This document shows positions 28,025 to 36,285 of a DNA stretch of 55,133 nt, one piece after another. The position numbers were made by a program, and so were the translations under genes. Origin of the DNA: an uncultured Oleiphilus sp. (lineage in GTDB: Bacteria > Pseudomonadota > Gammaproteobacteria > Pseudomonadales > Oleiphilaceae); assembly GCA_913020495.1 (NCBI GenBank), contig CAJWBJ010000010.1:1-55133 (forward strand). The letters are read 5' to 3'. A model generated the notes under the pieces. The model saw nothing but the letters and a program-made list of their open reading frames with translations, did not search any database and had not been told where the DNA came from. Position 1 is the stretch's first letter. Each line of letters starts with the position of its first letter.

Positions 28025-28083
28025 GTATATTGATTGCTGTTTTTCGACACACTGTTCAACGTCCTAACGAGCAATCAATATAC
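28025..28083. promoter_or_regulatory. 14-bp inverted repeat between divergent acetate-locus genes
   Basis: GTATATTGATTGCT (28025-28038) is perfectly repeated in inverse orientation (AGCAATCAATATAC, 28070-28083), with a 31-nt gap. It lies between the symporter operon and the cNMP/CBS/DUF294 gene, about 70 and 140 bp from their starts. It could be a pair of regulator sites on the divergent promoters or a large RNA hairpin. Confidence 0.55.
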
Positions 28084-28222
28084 AAACTAATCTGATACAT
28101 ACACTAACAAGCTTTAATTGGAGCCGGTATTCAACTTTAGTCTAAGACGCACCAATAATGATTGACTTCCACCCGCCAACTGACGTTGAATTTAGCTGTT
28201 CAAATAACTTCGGAAATCAAAC

Positions 28223-30064
28223 ATGGATACTTCTCTAGCAGAAATTTTCAGCTTCATACAAAGCATTCCTCCTTTTGATTTATTACCTGTTCCGGTGCTC
28301 GAACGCATAGTGAATGAGGTCAGTATTTGTTACGTGCGAAGAGGTCAACAACTCCCGCCAAAAGGCGTGAATGAACCCAGGCTTTACCTGCTTAGAACGG
28401 GCGCTTTGAGTTTATCGAATGACGATAATCACTTGCTTGGGAAATATGGTGAGGGGGATTGCTGTACTGTATTTTGCGTTCCAAATAATGGGCAAAAAGA
28501 TATTGTTCATAGCGACGAAGATACCCTGCTCTACAGTATTTCGTATGAAAAACTAACGTGTATTATTAAAGACTACCCTGATGTGATCGCATTTTTTCAG
28601 CAAACATCTTCAGAGCGACTTAGCAAAAAAATGCACCGAATCAATGATGATGCTTTGGTTGCATCATCATTAATGAATAGCAGTATTGCTAACTTCTTTC
28701 ATACTCCTGTCGCAACCATTGAAGCGAAATCCAGTATTAAAGATGCAGCCATCAAAATGACAGAACTTGGTTTCTCCTGCCTGGTCGTCATGAAAGAGAA
28801 TAGACATGTTGGTATTGTGACAGATAAAGATATACGACGACGTTGCGTTGCCGCAGGGTTGTCATCACTTGAAGCAGTCAACAACATTATGACGCCAGAA
28901 ATGTCGACCATCGATATTAAAAACAATGCCTACCAAGCCTTAATGGCCATGACGAGTAAACGTATACATCACTTACCCGTCACTCAACATGGCATAGTCA
29001 CTGGCATGGTGACCATTACTGACCTAATGAACAATGAGGGCATCAATGCCGTTAATTTCACCAGCATCATACACAAAGCAAACACCGTCAGTGAGCTTGC
29101 TGAAATCAGCCATTTACTCCCTAAACTACAAATTCGCATGACAAAGCTAGGGACGACAGCCGACCATGTGGCGAAAAGCATTAGCGCTATCACGATGGCT
29201 TTTACGATAAGACTAATTGAAATGGCTGAGAAAATTCTTGGCCCCGCGCCAGTACCTTATGCTTGGTTAGCGGCGGGTTCACAAGCCCGTCAAGAACAAC
29301 TTGCTCACTCGGATCAGGACAACGCTTTAATTATTTCAGACGATGTCAAACCAGAGCACGATTATTGGTTTCATGATTTTGCAACTTTTGTCAGCGATGG
29401 ATTAGCCGCCTGCGGATTTATTTATTGCCCCGGCAACGTTATGGCGACAAACCCCAAGTGGCGTCAGAGTCAATCAAAGTGGGCCAGATATTTTGACCAA
29501 TGGATCAATACACCTGACCCCAAAGCACTCATGCATTGTAGTATCTTTTTTGATTTGGAAACCGTTTATGGCGACACATCTCTATTGGAAAATGTTCGTG
29601 CAACAATGTTAACTAAAACCAAGCAAAGTACGTTATTTATCGCACACCTGACTAGCAATGCATTAAAGCTTCGCCCACCGCTTGGATTTTTCCGCGACTT
29701 TGTGCTGATTCAAAATGGGAAAAATAAAGCGACACTCGACTTAAAGCATAACGGCATCGCCCCGATTGTGGATTTAGCGCGTATTTATGCTTTGTCAGAA
29801 GGCATATCGGAGGTCAATACCATCGAACGTTTACGACAAGCCGCAGGTACGGTGTCACTGTCTAAACCCGCAGCAGCGAATTTAATCGATGCCATCGAGT
29901 TATTAGGGATGCTACGTTTAGAACATCAGGCCAGACAGTTAGAACTAGACCAAAAACCTGATAACTACCTCGCGCCAAAAGAAATTTCACGACTCGAAAG
30001 GGAGCATTTAAAAGATGCCTTCAAAGTGATAAAAACCATGCAAGATAGCCGACCTTCCATTTAA
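28223..30064 (+). CDS. cNMP-binding/CBS/DUF294 putative nucleotidyltransferase
   Basis: The product (613 residues) has a cyclic-nucleotide-type binding domain (about 10-130), two CBS domains (about 155-275, VMKENRHVGIVTDKDIRRR), a DUF294 nucleotidyltransferase domain (about 300-440, AAGSQARQEQLAHSDQDNALI with the paired acidic residues of a polymerase-beta-like site) and a C-terminal substrate-binding-like helical domain (470-605). This fits the GlnD-like regulators of the acetate cluster, which may modify a partner protein in response to nucleotides. It heads an operon with the exonuclease gene 15 bp downstream and lies opposite the symporter operon. The target is unknown. Confidence 0.88.
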   Translation: MDTSLAEIFSFIQSIPPFDLLPVPVLERIVNEVSICYVRRGQQLPPKGVNEPRLYLLRTGALSLSNDDNHLLGKYGEGDCCTVFCVPNNGQKDIVHSDEDTLLYSISYEKLTCIIKDYPDVIAFFQQTSSERLSKKMHRINDDALVASSLMNSSIANFFHTPVATIEAKSSIKDAAIKMTELGFSCLVVMKENRHVGIVTDKDIRRRCVAAGLSSLEAVNNIMTPEMSTIDIKNNAYQALMAMTSKRIHHLPVTQHGIVTGMVTITDLMNNEGINAVNFTSIIHKANTVSELAEISHLLPKLQIRMTKLGTTADHVAKSISAITMAFTIRLIEMAEKILGPAPVPYAWLAAGSQARQEQLAHSDQDNALIISDDVKPEHDYWFHDFATFVSDGLAACGFIYCPGNVMATNPKWRQSQSKWARYFDQWINTPDPKALMHCSIFFDLETVYGDTSLLENVRATMLTKTKQSTLFIAHLTSNALKLRPPLGFFRDFVLIQNGKNKATLDLKHNGIAPIVDLARIYALSEGISEVNTIERLRQAAGTVSLSKPAAANLIDAIELLGMLRLEHQARQLELDQKPDNYLAPKEISRLEREHLKDAFKVIKTMQDSRPSI

Positions 30065-30079
30065 GGCTGGATAAAAAAA

Positions 30080-30781
30080 ATGTTAAATCAACTCACTTTT
30101 CAATGGCCAAACATTTACGAGATCAGACGTAAATGGCTATTAAAAAAAGCACCGTATGGTCCTATGAGAGATTTCTTATCGACCCCCTTTCAAAGTTCTT
30201 ATACATCAATTTATGATTCGAGCGTATTAGCGGTAGACTTTGAAACAACAGGGCTCAATGCAAAAAAGGATAAACTGCTAAGCGTAGGTTTTGTAGAGCT
30301 GGATCATAGCCAAATACAATTAGCGAGTTGCTATCACCAAATCATCAAAACAGAAGGCGACCTATCTGCAGACAACGTTGTTATTCATCAAATTACCGAT
30401 GACGTGAAAGCACAAGGGCTTGAACTAAACACAGTCATCGAGCACTTATTAAAAATACTGGCAGGCAAGGTCATGCTGGTACATTTTTCACGAATTGAAA
30501 AACAGTTTCTGTCTAAGGCCTGTATCGATCTTTATGGCATCGCTCCGGTTTTTCCAATCATCGATACCTTGGTTATTGCAAAAAAGCGACTCGACAAAAA
30601 AAGCATTGCTTATGATCCTTCTCAACTTCGTTTGTCTAATTTACGCGAACAACATCACTTACCAACTCACTATGCACATAATGCATTGAACGATGCGATT
30701 GCCACCGCAGAACTTTTTCTGGCACAAGTTAACCAGTTTCAACTTGGTGACGCTGAAAAACTAAAATCAGTATTAATTTAA
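30080..30781 (+). CDS. DEDDh-type 3'-5' exonuclease
   Basis: The product (233 residues) is a DnaQ-like exonuclease. The first motif is VDFETTGL (Asp-Glu, near residue 53), the second has VHFSRIEKQFL where Glu replaces the usual Asp, a variant often seen in this accessory family, and the third is HNALNDAIATAELFL with His and Asp. A lead of about 45 residues precedes the catalytic core. It lies 15 bp after the DUF294 gene and is cotranscribed with it. A link to acetate regulation is common by position in relatives but mechanistically unexplained; nucleic-acid or dinucleotide turnover is possible. Confidence 0.85.
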   Translation: MLNQLTFQWPNIYEIRRKWLLKKAPYGPMRDFLSTPFQSSYTSIYDSSVLAVDFETTGLNAKKDKLLSVGFVELDHSQIQLASCYHQIIKTEGDLSADNVVIHQITDDVKAQGLELNTVIEHLLKILAGKVMLVHFSRIEKQFLSKACIDLYGIAPVFPIIDTLVIAKKRLDKKSIAYDPSQLRLSNLREQHHLPTHYAHNALNDAIATAELFLAQVNQFQLGDAEKLKSVLI

Positions 30782-30801
30782 CTTGATCATCGAACCATCT
30801 A

Positions 30802-30813
30802 AGACTTAAGTCT
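30802..30813. promoter_or_regulatory. 12-bp perfect palindrome in the acs promoter region
   Basis: AGACTTAAGTCT is a perfect palindrome about 85 bp before the acs start. A related odd palindrome, GTCTAAGAC (28140-28148), lies upstream of the cNMP/CBS gene; both contain AGTCTAA on one strand. A shared regulator site is possible but short. Confidence 0.35.
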
Positions 30814-30898
30814 AATTTCTTATCGCTGCACATTCCTCTACTGTAAATCCATGTTTAGACATTTAGCTCTAATAAATAACCTTACTGGAGAATAAGCC

Positions 30899-32794
30899 AT
30901 GAGCAGCCCAAACGACTCTGAAATTTTTAATCCTAGCCCTGAAGTACTAGAACAAGCCAATGTGCCTGAATATGAAGCCATGTACGACTATTCAATCACC
31001 AATCGTGAAGGATTTTGGGCGGATCAGGCTGAAACACTGAGTTGGTTCAAAAAATGGGATACGGTTTTAGATGAAAGTAATGCGCCTTTTTACAAGTGGT
31101 TTGATGGCGGTTCAATCAACATTGTCCAAAATGCAATTGACCGCCATTTAGGCAATGCGAATCGAAATAAAATGGCGATTATCTGGGAAGGCGAAAATGG
31201 TCAGGTACGAAATTACTCATACAACGGCTTAAATCGTGAAGTCTGCCAATTTGCCAACACCCTAAAAAGCATGGGTGTTAACAAAGGGGATATTGTGACC
31301 ATTTACATGCCACAAATTCCTGAGCTTATTTTTGCCATGTTAGCGTGTGCAAAAATTGGTGCGATTCACTCTGTTGTCTATGGTGGGTTCAGTACAGAAG
31401 CGCTTGCATCTCGAATTGACGACGCACAAAGCCGCGTATTAATAACCGCTGACGGTGGCTGGAGAAGAGGCAGACAAATAGATTTAAAATCAATTGCTAA
31501 TGAAGCAATGAAACGCACGCCTAGCATTGAGGTCTGTATTTGCGTTAAAAACAATGAGCTAGATGTTGAAATGGAGCCAGCACGTGACTTTTGGTTGCAT
31601 GACTTGAAAGCATTACCCATTGCCAGTTCAAAATGTGAGACAGAACAAACTAGCGCTGAAGACCCATTATTTATTCTGTATACATCAGGCACGACCGGAA
31701 AACCAAAAGGTATGCTTCATACCCATGGTGGTTATGCTGTTTATACCTCAACCACTCACCGAATGGCTTTCGATATTAAGCCGCAGGACAGATGGTGGTG
31801 TGCAGCTGATCCCGGTTGGATTACAGGTCATAGCTACATCGTATATGGACCATTAATCAATGGTGCAACCATCATGTTATATGAAGGCGCACCAAACTAC
31901 CCTTACCCAAACCGTTGGTGGCAGATTGTTGAAAAGTACGGCATCAATATTCTATACACCTCCCCAACAGCAATTAGAGGGTTAATGCGCTTTGGCGACC
32001 GATGGCCACAAAAACATGACCTATCCAGTCTACGATTATTAGGTAGCGTAGGTGAACCTATTAACCCTGAAGCATGGCGCTGGTATCATCAAGTTATTGG
32101 CAATAATAAATGCCCAATTATTGATACTTGGTGGCAAACTGAAACGGGTGGATTCATGGTTTGCCCCCTACCGATAACACCATTAAAACCGGGTTCGGCC
32201 ACCAAACCTTTCTTTGGCAATGAGATCTCAATCGTTGATGATGATGGTTCAGAAGTACCAGCGGGGGAAGAAGGTAAACTCATTATTAAAAACCCATGGC
32301 CCGGCATGGCGCGAACCATATTCAAAGATGACCAACGGTATGCTGATCTGTATTGGAGTAAACGCGATAATATCTGGTGTTATTTAGCCGGTGATAGCGC
32401 GAAAAAAGATGAAGACGGTTACATCTGGGTAATTGGTCGAATGGATGAAGTACTCAAAGTGAGTGGCTATCGCTTAGGTACTGCAGAAATTGAAAGCGCA
32501 TTGGTCAGTCACCCTCAAGTAAATGAAGCGGCTGCAATTGGCTTACCTCATGAACTGAAAGGTAACGCCATTCATACCTATGTAATATTAAAACAAGGCC
32601 AAACAGGAAGCTTAGAGCTAGAGCTTGAGTTAAAAGAACATGTCAGCAAAGAGCTTGGCAAAATTGCGACACCAGAAGCCGTCGCATTTGTAGACAGTTT
32701 ACCCAAAACCCGTTCAGGAAAAATCATGCGTAGAGTCCTGAAAGCCAGAGCACTTGGTCAAGATGAAGGTGACCTGAGCACTTTAGAGGAGTAA
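30899..32794 (+). CDS. acs: Acetyl-CoA synthetase
   Basis: The product (631 residues) converts acetate, ATP and CoA to acetyl-CoA. It has the P-loop-like YTSGTTGKPKGMLHTHGG (about 261-278), WWQTETGG (Trp near 411 shapes the acetate pocket) and the C-terminal PKTRSGKIMRR with the Lys that is acetylated to switch off the enzyme. The length and patterns fit acetyl- rather than propionyl-CoA synthetase, though the latter cannot be excluded by eye. CTGGAG precedes the ATG by about 9 bases. It follows the exonuclease gene by 117 bp, with a palindrome between, and ends in a strong terminator, so it is probably its own transcription unit under the crbS/crbR system. Confidence 0.93.
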   Translation: MSSPNDSEIFNPSPEVLEQANVPEYEAMYDYSITNREGFWADQAETLSWFKKWDTVLDESNAPFYKWFDGGSINIVQNAIDRHLGNANRNKMAIIWEGENGQVRNYSYNGLNREVCQFANTLKSMGVNKGDIVTIYMPQIPELIFAMLACAKIGAIHSVVYGGFSTEALASRIDDAQSRVLITADGGWRRGRQIDLKSIANEAMKRTPSIEVCICVKNNELDVEMEPARDFWLHDLKALPIASSKCETEQTSAEDPLFILYTSGTTGKPKGMLHTHGGYAVYTSTTHRMAFDIKPQDRWWCAADPGWITGHSYIVYGPLINGATIMLYEGAPNYPYPNRWWQIVEKYGINILYTSPTAIRGLMRFGDRWPQKHDLSSLRLLGSVGEPINPEAWRWYHQVIGNNKCPIIDTWWQTETGGFMVCPLPITPLKPGSATKPFFGNEISIVDDDGSEVPAGEEGKLIIKNPWPGMARTIFKDDQRYADLYWSKRDNIWCYLAGDSAKKDEDGYIWVIGRMDEVLKVSGYRLGTAEIESALVSHPQVNEAAAIGLPHELKGNAIHTYVILKQGQTGSLELELELKEHVSKELGKIATPEAVAFVDSLPKTRSGKIMRRVLKARALGQDEGDLSTLEE

Positions 32795-32833
32795 TTGCTT
32801 TGAAAGAATAATTTTCGGCCTTGTAAGTTATTA

Positions 32834-32870
32834 ACCGGATGCTTATCCCTTGTAGCATCCGGTCTTTTTC
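32834..32870 (+). terminator. Rho-independent terminator of acs
   Basis: ACCGGATGCT (32834-32843) pairs with AGCATCCGGT (32854-32863) over a 10-nt loop and is followed by CTTTTTC, 40 bases after the acs stop. Confidence 0.85.
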
Positions 32871-32916
32871 ATTCTGCATAACAACCCTTCTTAAAAACCA
32901 GCCCTTTTTAAAGTTG

Positions 32917-32930
32917 TTGACAACAATCAA
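32917..32930 (+). promoter_or_regulatory. FNR/ANR-like site upstream of hoxF
   Basis: TTGACAACAATCAA matches TTGAT-N4-ATCAA at 9 of the 10 defined positions. It is centred about 105 bp before the hoxF start, and TATGAT at 32963-32968 is a possible -10. The overlapping perfect palindrome TTGTTGACAACAA (32914-32926) is an alternative explanation for the symmetry. Confidence 0.6.
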
Positions 32931-33028
32931 TAACGAAGTAAAAACTTCACCTACACATTAAATATGATGCTACATTATTAGAGTGAGAGCTTAATAAAGC
33001 TCGACATACAGTAATCAACAACAAGAAG

Positions 33029-34873
33029 ATGCGTATGGAACACAGAAAACTCATCGAAACCTCATGCTCTCACTTCAATAACGACCCGCGTCGTATGTTG
33101 GATATTTTATGGCAGATACAAAATTCTTTGGGCTGGATTAGCCCCGATACCATGGAGCTCATTGCCCAACTTACCAATACATACCGGGTAGAAGTAGAAG
33201 GTGTGGTCACATTTTACGCCTTTTTCATGTCAAAACCTCAAGGCCAATTTGTCATTCATTTGTGCGAGGATATTATTGATCGTTATGCTGGCATGCTTCC
33301 GGTACAAAATGCCTTCGAACAAATACTCGGAATCAAGGTCGGTGAGACAACTAAAGATGGTTTGTTTTCTCTTCATTTGACGTCATGTATTGGCATGTCA
33401 GATCAAGCACCAGCAGCCTTAATTAATGACATGGTGGTCACCAACCTTAGCCCCAACAAAACCAAAATACTGATTCGTACCCTTAAGAAAACTCGCAATT
33501 TAGCCAGTTTGGTTAAAACCTTTGGCGATGGAAATAATAGCCATGAACTTATCAAGTCGATGGTGAATAATAATATTCTATTAAAAGGCGATGTGCTTTT
33601 AGGGGATATAAATATTAATGCTGGTTTAAACAAAGCGTTCAGCCTGCCCCCTGAAGAAGTGATTGCAACGGTACAAGCTTCTAATTTTAAAGGCCGTGGC
33701 GGTGCAGGTTATTCAAGTGCAAAAAAATGGCTAGCGGCGGCAGCCACCCAAGCCGATAAACGTTTTGTGATTTGCAATGCCGATGAAGGTGAACCCGGCA
33801 CCTTTAAAGACCGCGTATTGCTCACCGAACGCGCCGAATTATTGTTTGAAGGGATGACCACGGTGGCTTACGCCATTGGTAGCCAGCATGGAATTTTGTA
33901 TCTTCGAGCCGAGTATCGTTACCTATTACCCTACCTTGAAAGCCTCTTAACAAAGCGTCGCAATGAAGGCTTATTAGGCACAGATATTCTGGTAGATGAA
34001 ACAGAAAATACCCGATTCAGTTTTGATATCCGCATTCAGTTGGGAGCTGGCGCTTATATCTGCGGTGAAGAAACATCACTCATCAGCTCTTGCGAAGGCA
34101 AACGTGGCGAGCCTAAAAACAAACCGCCCTTTCCCGCTGTGTCCGGCTATCTTGGCTACCCGACAGTGGTGAATAATGTTGAAACTTTTTGCAATATACC
34201 CCGTATTGTAGACAAAGGCGCTGAATGGTTTACTTCGATCGGAACCCCTGAAAGCAGCGGTACGAAGTTACTTAGCGTGTGCGGCGATTGTACTCGTCCA
34301 GGTATTTATGAGTTCCCGATGGGCATTACTTTAGGTGAAGTACTTTCTTTAGCGGGAGCTAAAGATCCGGAAGCCATTCAAATAGGGGGGGCGAGCGGTG
34401 TCATGGTGGGGCGTGCTGATTTTGAACGTCAACTTTGCTTTGAAGACTTACCCACGGCCGGCGCCATTATGATTTTTTCCAGCCAACGGAATATTCTGGA
34501 AATTGCTGATTATTTCATGCACTTTTTCATCGAAGAAAGCTGCGGATATTGTACGCCTTGCCGTGTGGGCAATGTTTTTTTGAAGCAAGGCTTAGAAAAA
34601 ATTATGGCAGGCAAAGGTGAAACCAGCGACCTGAAATATTTACAAGACTTAGGTAAAACCATTATTCAAACCAGTCGTTGTGGTTTAGGCCACTCTTCGC
34701 CTAAACCAATACTATCGACCATGAAGAATTTTCCTTTGGTATATGCCGCCTTGCTAAAAGAACATCCGGACGGAAGACAAGCAGGGTTTAATATTCAACA
34801 TGCTTTAGATGAGTCTCGCATTATTGCTAAACGGCGTTCAATTGTTTTTGACCCCGACCTTGGTGGAGATTAA
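33029..34873 (+). CDS. hoxF: NAD-linked [NiFe] hydrogenase diaphorase subunit HoxF
   Basis: The product (614 residues) carries electrons between NAD(H) and the hydrogenase. An N-terminal NuoE-like part (about 1-180) retains only two of the four usual 2Fe-2S Cys (HLCEDIID and TSCIGMSD), as in the Ralstonia-type soluble hydrogenase. The NuoF-like part carries GRGGAGYSSAKKW and AGAYICGEETSLISSCEGKRG for FMN and NADH, then ESCGYCTPCRVGN and SRCGLG for a 4Fe-4S cluster. There is no separate hoxE gene here. It is the first gene of a ten-gene operon, 5 bp before hoxU. A second in-frame ATG two codons later is possible as start. Confidence 0.95.
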   Translation: MRMEHRKLIETSCSHFNNDPRRMLDILWQIQNSLGWISPDTMELIAQLTNTYRVEVEGVVTFYAFFMSKPQGQFVIHLCEDIIDRYAGMLPVQNAFEQILGIKVGETTKDGLFSLHLTSCIGMSDQAPAALINDMVVTNLSPNKTKILIRTLKKTRNLASLVKTFGDGNNSHELIKSMVNNNILLKGDVLLGDININAGLNKAFSLPPEEVIATVQASNFKGRGGAGYSSAKKWLAAAATQADKRFVICNADEGEPGTFKDRVLLTERAELLFEGMTTVAYAIGSQHGILYLRAEYRYLLPYLESLLTKRRNEGLLGTDILVDETENTRFSFDIRIQLGAGAYICGEETSLISSCEGKRGEPKNKPPFPAVSGYLGYPTVVNNVETFCNIPRIVDKGAEWFTSIGTPESSGTKLLSVCGDCTRPGIYEFPMGITLGEVLSLAGAKDPEAIQIGGASGVMVGRADFERQLCFEDLPTAGAIMIFSSQRNILEIADYFMHFFIEESCGYCTPCRVGNVFLKQGLEKIMAGKGETSDLKYLQDLGKTIIQTSRCGLGHSSPKPILSTMKNFPLVYAALLKEHPDGRQAGFNIQHALDESRIIAKRRSIVFDPDLGGD

Positions 34874-34878
34874 TTAGA

Positions 34879-35697
34879 ATGAGCGATAACAAAAAAATAA
34901 CTCTCACTATCGATGGTAAAACGATACAGGCCGAAAGCGGACAATCTATTATGAATGCCTGCGATGCTCAAGGCATTTATATCCCTCGTCTTTGTGATTC
35001 AACCGGTTTAGTACCTCAAGGAAGCTGTCGTGTTTGTTCGGTCAAAGTCAATGGCAGAGTTGTTGCGGCGTGTACACAACCGGCTGAAGATGGTGCCAAT
35101 ATCGAGCATGAAAGTGATGAAATTCAAGGCTATCGCAAAGATTTGGTACGTATGCTATTCCATGAGGGCAACCATCTTTGCCCAATTTGTGAGGCCAGTG
35201 GCCGGTGTGAGTTACAAGCCATGGCATACCGTTTTGGTATTTCACAAGCCACCACCTACCCTTATTTGCAGCCAGTACGACCCGTAGATGCCAGCCACCC
35301 TGATATTGCACTCGACAATAACCGCTGTATTCTTTGTGGTCGCTGCATTCGAGCATCACGTGATGTCGACGGAAAAAACGTATTCGAATATGTTGGTCGA
35401 GGCATTCATAAACGCATTGGGGTGAATGGTGACTGTCTTGCCGACACCAATGCCGATCTAAACGACTATGCGATGTCACTCGAAGTCTGCCCTGTGGGTT
35501 GTATTATTCGTAAAGGCGAAGGGTTCTTCTCTCCCGTGGGAGAACGCCAATACGATTCGGATAAAATTGGTTCAAATATTGAAAACCACACCGCGCATTC
35601 CTCTCTTGGCAAACTAATCAAAGTACATCAAATAGATCCTAATGATGCTATTCATGACGATATTGATCAGAGTAACGTTAATGAGGACAAGTCATGA
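34879..35697 (+). CDS. hoxU: Hydrogenase diaphorase small subunit HoxU
   Basis: The product (272 residues) is the iron-sulfur wire between HoxF and the hydrogenase module. The N-terminal ferredoxin-like domain has CDSTGLVPQGSCRVCSVKV and a later AACTQP for a 2Fe-2S cluster; HEGNHLCPICEASGRCEL gives the His-Cys3 4Fe-4S cluster; RCILCGRCIRAS with EVCPVGCI gives another. The C-terminal tail (about 210-272) is polar and somewhat longer than usual. Its last bases overlap hoxY (ATGA), so translation is coupled. It is located in the cytoplasm with the other Hox subunits. Confidence 0.95.
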   Translation: MSDNKKITLTIDGKTIQAESGQSIMNACDAQGIYIPRLCDSTGLVPQGSCRVCSVKVNGRVVAACTQPAEDGANIEHESDEIQGYRKDLVRMLFHEGNHLCPICEASGRCELQAMAYRFGISQATTYPYLQPVRPVDASHPDIALDNNRCILCGRCIRASRDVDGKNVFEYVGRGIHKRIGVNGDCLADTNADLNDYAMSLEVCPVGCIIRKGEGFFSPVGERQYDSDKIGSNIENHTAHSSLGKLIKVHQIDPNDAIHDDIDQSNVNEDKS

Positions 35698-36251
35698 AAA
35701 AGAAGCGTATTGCGACGACTTCGCTAGCGGGTTGCTTTGGCTGTCATATGTCGCTACTAGATATTGATGAACGCATTTTCGACTTACTTGAATTAGTTGA
35801 ATTTGACCGTTCACCGCTCAACGATTTAAAAAAATTTACCCGCCGTTGTGATATCGGGCTCATTGAAGGCGGCTGTTGCAATGAAGAAAACGTACATGTA
35901 TTAAGAGAGTTCAGACAAAACTGTGACATTTTAGTGGCCGTCGGCCAATGCGCAATGATGGGTGGGTTGCCGGTAATGCGGAACGCCATCATGCATTCAG
36001 ATGACCCTCTACGAGAATGTTTGGATGAAGCCTTTTGTACGCCAAAAGTTTTAAACCCTGAAAACCAAATTCCAAACGACCCTGCCCTGCCCTTGTTATT
36101 AGACAAGGTCTATACCTGTGTGGATGTGGTGAAAATAGATTACCAAATACCCGGTTGCCCACCATCAGGTGAAACAATCTGGCGCGCATTAAATGCATTA
36201 GTTAAAAACGAAGCACCTGCGCTTGAATATGACTTGATAAAGTATGATTAA
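35694..36251 (+). CDS. hoxY: NAD-linked [NiFe] hydrogenase small subunit HoxY
   Basis: The product (185 residues) holds the proximal 4Fe-4S cluster. Cys ligands are in LAGCFGCHMSLLDIDER, GGCCNEENVHV, VGQCAMMGGLP and IPGCPPSGETIW, the complete set for group 3d small subunits. There is no twin-arginine signal, in keeping with a soluble cytoplasmic enzyme. It is the partner of HoxH, encoded 34 bp downstream. Confidence 0.95.
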   Translation: MKKKRIATTSLAGCFGCHMSLLDIDERIFDLLELVEFDRSPLNDLKKFTRRCDIGLIEGGCCNEENVHVLREFRQNCDILVAVGQCAMMGGLPVMRNAIMHSDDPLRECLDEAFCTPKVLNPENQIPNDPALPLLLDKVYTCVDVVKIDYQIPGCPPSGETIWRALNALVKNEAPALEYDLIKYD

Positions 36252-36285
36252 ACGCAATACGAAAATGGAACGATAGTAGGCCAAT

